Positions 1 through 6,190 of a stretch of DNA of 9,947 bases are shown here, piece by piece. The DNA comes from BOG-1112 sp964635325 (GTDB taxonomy: Bacteria > Bdellovibrionota_B > Oligoflexia > Oligoflexales > Bog-1112). Both the position numbers and the translations under genes were made by a program. Under the pieces are notes generated by a model. The model ran no database searches. It was not told the DNA's origin and was given only the letters and a program-made list of their open reading frames with translations. Where the stretch lies: positions 1 to 9,947 of the forward strand of contig CAZWOL010000079.1 of the NCBI GenBank assembly GCA_964635325.1. The letters are read 5' to 3'. The first letter of the stretch is position 1; every line of letters begins with the position of its first letter.

Positions 1-56
1 GCTATATGTTTGGCTTTTAGGAATTTGAGTAAAGCTTACTAAGCAAGGCTATAACA

Positions 57-743
57 ATGATGATACGCAGAATTTTTCTAACTCTTTCTATCGCCTGTAG
101 TTCGTTAGCCCTCGCTAGCCCTGAAGAAGATCAAGCTTTGTTCGAACACGGTATCCGTGCTTATCAGGCAGGAGATTATACAGAGGCAGCTCGATGTTTT
201 GGTCCGCTTGTTGAAAAAGGCCATGCGAAAGCATAAAACAATATGGGGATCCTCTATCTTAATGGAAATGGAGTGACACAGAACGCTGAAGAAGCGGTGA
301 AGCTTTTCCATTTGGCAGCCGAACAGAATAACGCTGAGGCTCTACAGAACATGGGGAATCTATACTTGAGCGGCAAATGTAGCCTCATTAAGAAAAATAC
401 TGCGGAGGCTAGACGGTATTTCGAACTCTCAGAAGAGCGCTCTCCCAATATCGATTATAATTTAGCAAGCTGTCTTAGAAATGGAAACGAAGACGAGCAA
501 ATAGAAGCCGTGCGATTGCTAAGAAGTGCTGCGGAAAAAGGGATTGCCGAAGCCTATAATGATCTGGGACTGATGTACCAAGCCGGTCGAGGCGGACTAG
601 CGCAAAGTGACTTGGAAGCTCTGAGATGTTATGAGCTTGCAGCAGCGAAAGGCTGCGAAGCTGCTATAGATAATGCCCGCACTCTAAATAGTCTTATAGA
701 AAAGAAAAAAACCCAATACGCGGTCCTCGTTCACATCCCCTAA
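57..743 (+). pseudogene. Sel1-repeat secreted protein interrupted by an in-frame TAA
   Basis: Reading from ATG 57, one frame runs to the TAA at 741-743 and is broken only by TAA at 234-236. The first piece begins MMIRRIFLTLSIACSSLALA followed by SPEED, a good Sec signal peptide with probable cleavage after ALA. AAGG at 45-48 lies 8 nt before the ATG. The rest holds about five degenerate Sel1/TPR-like repeats (GILYLNGNGVTQNAEEAVKLF, GLMYQAGRG..DLEALRCYELAAAKG). The stop falls in a repeat hinge, AKA-stop-NNMGILYLNG, where Sel1 repeats often have Q or Y, so a CAA to TAA change would explain it. An ATG at 243 could restart translation but has no visible ribosome binding site, and its product would lack the signal peptide. 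Sel1 proteins are usually protein-interaction scaffolds; the partner is unknown. TAA ends other genes here, so it is not a sense codon. The cause is a recent nonsense mutation, readthrough, or a sequence error. Confidence 0.8.
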
Positions 744-767
744 AAAAGCCCCCCTTGACAAGTTGAA

Positions 768-823
768 GTTTGAATCCAAGTTTAGGTTGTGAATAGGAAT
801 TGCAACTTAGATTGGAGTTAAAT
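768..823 (+). promoter_or_regulatory. Hsp20 leader hairpin sequestering the RBS (candidate RNA thermometer)
   Basis: The 56 nt just before the Hsp20 start fold into one long hairpin. Pairs by position: 768-773 with 818-823 (6 bp), an A774/G817 mismatch, 775-779 with 812-816 (5 bp), a bulged G780, then 781-792 with 800-811 (12 bp), closing a 7-nt loop at 793-799. This gives 23 pairs, six of them G-U and most of the rest A-U. The Shine-Dalgarno GGAG (814-817) is in the stem, with three of its four bases paired, and the helix ends 2 nt before ATG 826. Small heat-shock genes in many bacteria are controlled by such heat-melting hairpins (ROSE, fourU and single-hairpin types). I see no exact ROSE or fourU signature, so the class is open. 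It requires a transcript starting upstream of 768. Confidence 0.72.
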
Positions 824-825
824 AT

Positions 826-1290
826 ATGAGTTTTCTTCAAGATTGTTCAAATGTTCCAGCTCAACATCGATTTAATAATACCCTTGCTGGACGCAATAAT
901 TTCTTTGGTTTGATGGATGATTTTTTCAAAGAATGGCCTAAGTCCACTGCATTGAGTGAACGGACTTTTCCAGCTTTGAATATCAAAGAAAATGAGACGA
1001 GTTACGTTGTCGAAGCAGAATTGCCTGGTGTGCAAAAGTCAGATGTTTCGATCGACTTTCATGATTCGTTACTGACGATCAAAGGAGAGAAGAAAGCGAC
1101 GACGGAAGAGAAAAAAGATCAGTATCACAGAATTGAACGATCTTATGGTTCATTCTCGCGATCGATCCAATTTCCTACAGATGCTGATGCAGAAAAAATC
1201 GTCGCAAAGATGGAGCATGGAATTTTAAAAATTGAAATTGCAAAAGCAACGGAGGATATGAAGAAAAAAAGAAGCATAGCGATTTCATAA
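826..1290 (+). CDS. Small heat-shock protein, Hsp20/alpha-crystallin family
   Basis: A cytoplasmic ATP-independent holdase of 154 aa that would bind unfolding proteins during heat or other stress and pass them to DnaK/ClpB-type refolding machines. Residues about 1-47 are the variable N-terminal arm. The alpha-crystallin domain covers about 48-140: it starts with the PALNIKENETSYVVEAELPGV strand pair, continues through GSFSRSIQFP, and ends in the conserved G-x-L box (HGILKIEIAK, 131-140). The tail carries the I-x-I motif (IAI, 151-153) used for oligomer assembly. Length is typical for the family. GGAG at 814-817 lies 8 nt before ATG 826 and is folded into the leader hairpin at 768-823, which suggests temperature-controlled translation. 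It appears to be a single-gene unit, convergent with the phosphatase gene on the other strand. The family call is secure; the specific paralogue name is not. Confidence 0.96.
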   Translation: MSFLQDCSNVPAQHRFNNTLAGRNNFFGLMDDFFKEWPKSTALSERTFPALNIKENETSYVVEAELPGVQKSDVSIDFHDSLLTIKGEKKATTEEKKDQYHRIERSYGSFSRSIQFPTDADAEKIVAKMEHGILKIEIAKATEDMKKKRSIAIS

Positions 1291-1448
1291 TGTCTTCGCA
1301 TCATCGAGCGAAGCCTGCTGAGCCAGATAGACGGACATCGATGCGCTGACAAAGCTCAATGCAGACGATCCCTCGGCTTGTGCTTTGCACTTCAATCGGA
1401 ATGACGACACACTTCGAAACTTCGAGTGAGATTAAAGATGAACAGATA
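1291..1448. other. Convergent intergenic region with repeat copy and weak hairpins
   Basis: This 158-nt gap separates the ends of the Hsp20 and phosphatase genes. Besides the repeat copy at 1353-1410 it holds two small hairpins: CTTCGC (1294-1299) with GCGAAG (1308-1313), and the bulged stem 1410-1428 (CACT, CGA, loop AACT, TCG, AGTG). Neither is followed by a T-run on either strand, so I do not call a clear intrinsic terminator, although one or both may serve to end transcription from the two sides. Confidence 0.35.
1353..1410 (+). repeat. Dispersed intergenic repeat, copy 1
   Basis: Contains AGCTCAATGCAGACGATCCC, then CTCGG, a variable T-rich middle, and CGGAATGACGACAC. The block TGCAGACGATCCCT matches copy 3 (9462-9515, minus strand) with one transition, and CGGAATGACGAC corresponds to the distal box of copies 2 and 3. 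An inverted partner arm, CTGCTGAGC at 1315-1323, pairs with GCTCA-AT-GCAG at 1354-1364 (9 bp with a 2-nt bulge), giving a two-armed, REP/BIME-like layout. This is the most diverged of the three copies. Confidence 0.5.
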
Positions 1449-2393
1449 TCAGTCTTTTTTCCACTCAGTTTCGTAGACGATCTTAGACTCTCGGTTCCAG
1501 AAACGAGCCGAGATTTTCTCTCGATGGATTTCTAATTCAAGGAAGCCAAACTGAGCGCTAGCAAACTTCACACCCTCACCATCTGCTTGCACATCCTCGA
1601 GGTCCCCTCCTCCTCCTCCCGAAACAAATAACTGGCTTGCGCAGCGCTCAAGCTTACGATGCTCCATGTGGTGTGCGTGTCCTGCCAGCCACATGTCAGC
1701 TTTGTCGCAAGCAGCCCACTGAAAAAACTTCCCGTACAAAGTTTTTCCTTCATGTGAGCCACCCTTTTGACTTGCTGATACCAGTGGGTGGTGAGCCATT
1801 ATGATGTTCCACCGCATGGGATTGTGAAGTTCTTTAAGCATGAAATCAACGACACAGACTTCAGGCATGAAGCAAAAATCTGCAAAGTTAGAGTCAAGTC
1901 CGACAAACTGAACAACGTCACCAAAACGTGCTGAATAGAAACGATGAGGCATCTTCCAACGTTCATGAGTACGACTGTATCCAACATAGGCTTCACGATT
2001 ACCGGCATAGTCATGGTTGCCGAAGAGAGGATAGATGCTAGTCTTTTTTAGGCATGGTGAACCGTAGGGTTTTTCGATCTTGTCGACCCACTGCAGATCG
2101 TCTACCGAGCTTACCCCTTTCATGTAAAACTGATCTCCGAGCAGCATGAGTCCGTCGACTTGCGGGACTTCCTGACAACGTTTCTCCATAGCTGCAGCAA
2201 CAGCCATTTGATTATCGTCTCCAGAGCCAGTATCTCCGACAACAAAAAAATGCAGAGGTAGATCACCATGTTCCTGCACCATATGGATGGAGCCGGTGCG
2301 CATCTTCGGAACCTTAATTTGACGCCTGATGGCTACATAGGAAAAACCACAAATAACGACAAGAACCAAGGTCCAAGAGATGCTACGTAACAA
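1449..2393 (-). CDS. Membrane-anchored purple-acid-phosphatase-like metallophosphoesterase
   Basis: A calcineurin-like metallophosphoesterase of 314 aa with the motif order of purple acid phosphatases: GDTG (53-56), GDQFY (86-90, where D87 and Y90 fit the GDxxY metal-ligand and purple-colour tyrosine), GNHD (125-128), MAHHP (199-203) and GHAHH (238-242). The stretch GNREAYVGYSRTHERWKMP resembles animal tartrate-resistant acid phosphatase (TRAP), so hydrolysis of phosphomonoesters by an Fe/metal centre is likely; the substrate is unknown. Residues about 6-22 are a hydrophobic anchor or uncleaved signal, placing the catalytic domain in the periplasm. The start is TTG 2393, supported by AAGGA 8 nt upstream; the next ATG (codon 31) would remove the membrane segment. 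The gene begins 3 nt after the argS stop and is probably co-transcribed and translationally coupled with it. GDNFY is more usual than GDQFY, but the ligand positions are kept. Confidence 0.9.
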   Translation of the reverse strand: MLRSISWTLVLVVICGFSYVAIRRQIKVPKMRTGSIHMVQEHGDLPLHFFVVGDTGSGDDNQMAVAAAMEKRCQEVPQVDGLMLLGDQFYMKGVSSVDDLQWVDKIEKPYGSPCLKKTSIYPLFGNHDYAGNREAYVGYSRTHERWKMPHRFYSARFGDVVQFVGLDSNFADFCFMPEVCVVDFMLKELHNPMRWNIIMAHHPLVSASQKGGSHEGKTLYGKFFQWAACDKADMWLAGHAHHMEHRKLERCASQLFVSGGGGGDLEDVQADGEGVKFASAQFGFLELEIHREKISARFWNRESKIVYETEWKKD

Positions 2394-2396
2394 TGG

Positions 2397-4214
2397 CTAC
2401 ATCCTTTCTGGAGCTTCGATACCAAGAACAAAAAGACCCTTGCGTAGAGTCATACTAAAGGCTTCGACGAGACTGATCAATGCGCCACGTTCGGCATCGG
2501 TGTTTGCTTTCAGAATAGAAACATCCGCATAGAAACGGTTGAACGCACGACACATATTGTAGAGGTGATTTGCCAGTATCGAAGGCTTGTAGTGCTCACA
2601 TGCCTGCAATACTGTCGGATTGAAGTCTGACATAAAGCGCAGCAGATCATGAGCTGCTGGATGAACCAATGTGTCAAAGTGGTCGAAGCTACGAACGAAT
2701 CCTTGCTGGGCACATTTTGCCAGAACTGAACGTGTACGACTGTAGCTATACATCAGATACGGCCCTGTATTGCCTTCAAATGCTGTCCAACTCGTAATAT
2801 CGAAGACGATCTCTTTGCCTGGATCCGAGCTAAGCATTCCGTACTTAATAGCACCGACCGCAATTTGATCGGCCATTCGTAGTATATCTTCATCTTTCCA
2901 CTCGCCCTTATATTTTTCAAGATAGGGAGCGAGCTCTTTCAACAAGCTGTCTCTAAGATATGCGAATGGAAGCACGTTTCCAGTTCGGGAAGACATTTTT
3001 CCTTCGGGTACTTTGACGTGTGCATAGCTGAGGTGAAAGCAGTTTTTCGCTTGTTCAAAGCCCATCATCTCAAGCGCTTTAAAAAGTTGTTGGAAGTGGA
3101 AATTTTGTTCACTACCAACAACATAGACGGAATGTTTGATTTTAAAGTCTTCGAACTTACGTCGGGCCAATGCAAGATCTTTGGTGATGTATGGTGTTGA
3201 ACCATCGGACTTACGTGCCATGAAGAAGCCAAGTTTAGACTCCGAAAGATCGATGCCTACAGCACCTTCTGAGCTTTTGAATAGACCCTTTGCCATAAAC
3301 TCATCGACGATCGCTTGGGCTTCTTCAGAAACATCAGACTCGAAGAAGTAGTGGTCAAAGTGTACTTTCATCCAGGCATAAATACGTTTGAAATCATCGA
3401 GACATTCTTGACGACTTTTTTGCCAGACGCTGTAGCTTTTGCCACGTTTTGCTTCTAAATCAGCAAGAATGGAAGAGATTTTCTTTTCGTACTGAAGTTT
3501 TTCTTCGGGACTTGCTTCGCTCAACTTACGCGTTGCTGCAACATAACGTTGTCCGTACCAATGTGCTTTGTTAGGCTCATCGACAGGAGCTCCGTCACCT
3601 TCGTCCAAAACTTGCCATAGGCATTTTGCAACGTGCGTACCTTCATCACCGATATAGTTTGCTGCGATGAGATCAAAGCCCATGTATCCAAAGATTCGAC
3701 ACAGAGCATCTCCTAAACACACGTTACGCGCATGTCCAACATGAAACTCTTTGTGTGTGTTAGGTTGAGAGAACTCGATCATCACACGTTCTTGTGCACA
3801 ATGTGCACGTGTCTGTGGGAGAGCAAAGAAATGCTCAGCAATCACTTCGGGTATGAGGTGCGCAGCAAGCTGAGCTTGGTTCATAAAGAAATTAAGAAAG
3901 GCACCCACAACTCGGAGCTCTGCAATCCATGGAGCTTTGTCTTCGGGTGTAAAGGCTGCTTTGATGGTTTCTGCAACGAGAGCTGGACTCTTACGCATTG
4001 TCTTTGCGAACCGAAAGCATGGGAACGCGTAATCCCCCAAATTGGCTTCGGGTGGACGTTCAAGAAGTTTGAAAACATCTTCAACGGTAAGATCCATAGT
4101 TTCGAAGCTACGTTTGAGCACGGTAAAAATCCGTTGGCTCAGTTCACTACGGACGGGATCCATCTCTTGGATATGTTTGAATTCGAAGGAGACTTGCACG
4201 GGTCCTGGCTCCAT
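2397..4214 (-). CDS. argS: Arginyl-tRNA synthetase
   Basis: Class I aminoacyl-tRNA synthetase that charges tRNA-Arg in the cytoplasm. Counting from ATG 4214 (605 aa), the N-terminal Arg-specific domain covers about 15-120 (ANLGDYAFPCFRFAKTM..GAFLNFFMN). The HIGH signature appears as PNTHKEFHVGHARN (HVGH about 158-161). The core contains SDGSTPYITKDLALARRKFEDF, KMSKS appears as EGKMSSRTGN (about 406-410), and a DALR anticodon-binding domain fills about 475-605, ending LGIEAPERM as is typical. The start is uncertain. A TTG at 4226 extends the frame by 4 codons, ATG 4214 has no clear Shine-Dalgarno and sits just after a small hairpin (CGCAA/TTGCG, 4222-4234), and ATG 4163 (MDPVRSELSQR) best matches where the conserved domain begins. 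It is followed by the phosphatase gene with 3 nt between. A dispersed repeat lies in its upstream gap. Function is certain. Confidence 0.97.
   Translation of the reverse strand: MEPGPVQVSFEFKHIQEMDPVRSELSQRIFTVLKRSFETMDLTVEDVFKLLERPPEANLGDYAFPCFRFAKTMRKSPALVAETIKAAFTPEDKAPWIAELRVVGAFLNFFMNQAQLAAHLIPEVIAEHFFALPQTRAHCAQERVMIEFSQPNTHKEFHVGHARNVCLGDALCRIFGYMGFDLIAANYIGDEGTHVAKCLWQVLDEGDGAPVDEPNKAHWYGQRYVAATRKLSEASPEEKLQYEKKISSILADLEAKRGKSYSVWQKSRQECLDDFKRIYAWMKVHFDHYFFESDVSEEAQAIVDEFMAKGLFKSSEGAVGIDLSESKLGFFMARKSDGSTPYITKDLALARRKFEDFKIKHSVYVVGSEQNFHFQQLFKALEMMGFEQAKNCFHLSYAHVKVPEGKMSSRTGNVLPFAYLRDSLLKELAPYLEKYKGEWKDEDILRMADQIAVGAIKYGMLSSDPGKEIVFDITSWTAFEGNTGPYLMYSYSRTRSVLAKCAQQGFVRSFDHFDTLVHPAAHDLLRFMSDFNPTVLQACEHYKPSILANHLYNMCRAFNRFYADVSILKANTDAERGALISLVEAFSMTLRKGLFVLGIEAPERM
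2402..2406 (-). promoter_or_regulatory. Shine-Dalgarno for the TTG-started phosphatase, inside argS
   Basis: On the minus strand AAGGA lies within the last codons of argS (reading ...GAAAGGATGTAG) and 8 nt before TTG 2393. It is the only good ribosome binding site near the phosphatase N-terminus. It fixes the unusual TTG start and implies that ribosomes finishing argS help start the next gene. Confidence 0.65.
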
Positions 4215-4258
4215 AAAATTTCGCAATTTTTGCGTCTAGGTTGCTACGTAAGACCACC

Positions 4259-4311
4259 TGGCTACGCAGGCGATTCCTCGACTCGATTTTGTTCCACTCG
4301 GGAAGACACCC
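4259..4311 (+). repeat. Dispersed intergenic repeat, copy 2
   Basis: Begins TGGCTACGCAGGCGATTCC and continues CTCGACT, a T-rich middle, then CCACTCGGGAAGACACCC. It aligns end to end with copy 3 on the minus strand at 9462-9515: the first 25 positions differ at four sites, all transitions, and the ACTCGRG..GAC end is also shared. It lies between the end of the YfhO-like gene and the start of argS, so it is in the argS leader or promoter region. CCTG/CAGG at 4257-4270 gives only a short hairpin. Confidence 0.6.
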
Positions 4312-4359
4312 TCGTGGCTAAAGGATATCAGCGCTTATGATGCGATGGATGACCCAATA

Positions 4360-6102
4360 CTACAAGCTCAATGTTCGTTTTGGAAACAGCCAGAAAAGCA
4401 TGGCTAGAAGAATCCCGCCCAAGAAGATAAGTAGGCCTAAATACAGGCCTGGAGGCACAAAAGAAAACTCTATGCTTTGCCCCTCTGCTCGCGCCTTAGC
4501 AATGACATAGGCCAATCCGACTTCGGGATCGTATTCTAGCGGCACAGGGCTTGCTGACCAACCTTCGATATAGTTTTGGTTAAGATAGACTCGGGTATCC
4601 ACAGATGAGGGCCCCAATTTGACTTGCGGAGCATTGGGAGAGAATTCGATACTTGAAATTGTAGACGTCGCACTATCCTGATAGAAAAAATTGTACCGTG
4701 CATTCACTCCTGATTGCGTCTGCAAGGCCTCATAGCAGCGCAAAACATCACGACCTTCTAAAAGCCCTCTGTACATAGGAGAGGACCCTCTATGTGGACT
4801 TGTATAAACATCTAGAGTTGGGGCCTGCCGCTGCGCAGAACTTCGCTCCTCAGCAGCTTGGTTAAAGACATTGTCAAAATGACCACGATTCTGCATGACG
4901 ATCTCAGCAGATGCCAAAATTAGCAGCACACTCAACCACCTCCTAAGGCGTGCATCCATGCTATACCATGACCAGTGTGAATTTTGCACAAACCATCCGA
5001 CATAAAGCGCAATAAACAACACAAAGGGAATGGTGTAGCGCCCTGGATTTCTAAATTTATTGAGCAGAGGCAAATGTCTCAGTACTTCAAATGGCGCAAA
5101 GATGCTGTAGGATCCCTGCGACATCAACAGAAGAAAAATTGCACTGATAGCAAGTGCCAACCCTTGTTGCCACCGTGTTTTTTTAAAAAAGTCTGGAGAC
5201 ACTATGCTCAGTATGCAGGTCAGTATTAGTATATATGCAAAAGCCCCTATATAGTTTCCGTACTCATGCCAGGTATAGAGAAAACCAAACATACGTTCAT
5301 GATTGCCCGAATAGGGATCTAGATAAACTTGCAGAGGGTTATAGATTCTGTCAATCGCATCCAATAGTGCTCGCGTATCGACCTTGAAAGGACTGTGCAG
5401 AAAATATATGACGGGGATCAATTTCGGAGCTGAAAAAACTGCTGTAAAGAATGCATAAAGAGAAAAATCTCCGATCACTTTCTTAGAGCGTGTCAAAATT
5501 CCGTAAACACCAACATAAACTGCAAGTCCAAAATGAAACATGATGAAGATGTGAATGCCCCCATTGTAAATCATAAGAGCACCAAAAAATGCCGCAAGAA
5601 AAAAATACCTTTTTTGCCTTGAGTACTCGTAATGCCAAAGACCGTAAAGCACCCAAGGTCCGTAAGCAAAGGGAAGAAAGGTGCTATGTCCAGCTGCTAT
5701 ATGCAACGCAATGGAACCAGAAAAAAGTGCAATCACTATCAATAAAATAAGAAACGGTACAAACTGAATGTTGAATACTTTGCGCAGAAGTTTGTGCATG
5801 CCGACAGTGCCCAAAAAGTAGTGCAGAGCTATGTTGAGTTTCATGGCCATCGGAAGAGAAACAAGCAAGGTTAGTGGGTAGACAGGGCTTAGCAATGCGA
5901 TCTGTGGATTTTGCCAGAGAACGTTCCCTCCGCAGTACCAGGGATTCCAAAAGGGGAACTGCTTATATTCGATAATATTTTTTAGCACTGCACCATAATA
6001 GAAAAGATGCTGATCCCAATCTGCAGTACCAAGCTTGTTGCTTGTCAGAAGCAAGGGAAGGCAGAACACTAAAGACAGACCTGCATAGAACCAATAGATC
6101 AA
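4360..6102 (-). CDS. Polytopic membrane protein, YfhO/GT-C glycosyltransferase-like
   Basis: About 580 aa with roughly 10-12 hydrophobic helices, the last (GLYLGLLIFLGGILLAMLFWLF) almost at the C-terminus. After the first helix comes an acidic loop (TADWDQHLFYYG) and then FPFWNPWYCGGNVLWQNPQIALLSPVYPL. This pattern of W-N-P, G-G and N-P-Q is typical of YfhO-like and related GT-C fold membrane proteins, which use polyprenyl-phosphate sugars to modify envelope polymers or proteins. A soluble, probably periplasmic, segment covers about 405-550. The donor and acceptor cannot be read from sequence, and family membership is inferred from pattern only. For the start, GGAGGG at 6107-6112 lies 4 nt before TTG 6102, which I prefer; GTG 6114, 4 codons upstream, is the alternative. 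It is transcribed away from comM and followed after 145 nt by argS. Confidence 0.75.
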   Translation of the reverse strand: MIYWFYAGLSLVFCLPLLLTSNKLGTADWDQHLFYYGAVLKNIIEYKQFPFWNPWYCGGNVLWQNPQIALLSPVYPLTLLVSLPMAMKLNIALHYFLGTVGMHKLLRKVFNIQFVPFLILLIVIALFSGSIALHIAAGHSTFLPFAYGPWVLYGLWHYEYSRQKRYFFLAAFFGALMIYNGGIHIFIMFHFGLAVYVGVYGILTRSKKVIGDFSLYAFFTAVFSAPKLIPVIYFLHSPFKVDTRALLDAIDRIYNPLQVYLDPYSGNHERMFGFLYTWHEYGNYIGAFAYILILTCILSIVSPDFFKKTRWQQGLALAISAIFLLLMSQGSYSIFAPFEVLRHLPLLNKFRNPGRYTIPFVLFIALYVGWFVQNSHWSWYSMDARLRRWLSVLLILASAEIVMQNRGHFDNVFNQAAEERSSAQRQAPTLDVYTSPHRGSSPMYRGLLEGRDVLRCYEALQTQSGVNARYNFFYQDSATSTISSIEFSPNAPQVKLGPSSVDTRVYLNQNYIEGWSASPVPLEYDPEVGLAYVIAKARAEGQSIEFSFVPPGLYLGLLIFLGGILLAMLFWLFPKRTLSL

Positions 6103-6106
6103 GATT

Positions 6107-6112
6107 CCCTCC
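6107..6112 (-). promoter_or_regulatory. Strong Shine-Dalgarno selecting a TTG start
   Basis: GGAGGG on the minus strand ends 4 nt before TTG 6102 of the YfhO-like gene. It lies downstream of GTG 6114, so if this site is used the longer GTG form is not the main product. It would make two TTG starts in this window with well-placed ribosome binding sites. Confidence 0.5.
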
Positions 6113-6190
6113 ACAATTCATTGGCCGCCTGCTCTTGCGAAACCTAGTGTTTAGGCAACGACAAACGAGACTCGAGGCGAAAGGATTTTT

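Noticed and set aside
50..55. TATAAC as a -10 box for the Sel1 gene
   Set aside because: It ends 1 nt before the start codon, so transcription would begin inside the gene; the paired TTGAGT is 19 nt away.
693..719. Heat-shock-sigma-like pair CTTATAG / CCCAATAC, 13 nt apart, before Hsp20
   Set aside because: The spacing fits and it would place the start upstream of the hairpin, but both boxes match the sigma-32 consensus only partly and lie in the coding end of the Sel1 gene. Kept as a lead only.
755..760. Perfect TTGACA hexamer upstream of Hsp20
   Set aside because: No fitting -10 box lies 16-19 nt downstream (the 17-nt position reads AAGTTT), and a start from it would fall inside the leader hairpin.
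2381..2399. TGCTACGTAA..TGGCTAC near the argS-phosphatase junction resembles the sequence beside repeat copy 2
   Set aside because: The similarity is two short words with different spacing, it lies in coding sequence, and it lacks the GGCGATYCC core.
4222..4234. CGCAA-TTT-TTGCG hairpin before argS as a terminator or regulator
   Set aside because: Only 5 bp with a 3-nt loop, and there is no terminator position for it; it is noted only because it sits where the argS ribosome binding site would be.
3732..4340. Long plus-strand open frame opposite argS (202 codons)
   Set aside because: It is fully antisense to a certain argS gene, has no domain pattern or ribosome binding site, and reflects that gene's codon bias.
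4335..4349. 15-nt word TTATGATGCGATGGA also found at 6217-6231 in comM
   Set aside because: Flanks do not align well, and one such match by chance in 10 kb is not very unlikely, so I do not call a duplication.
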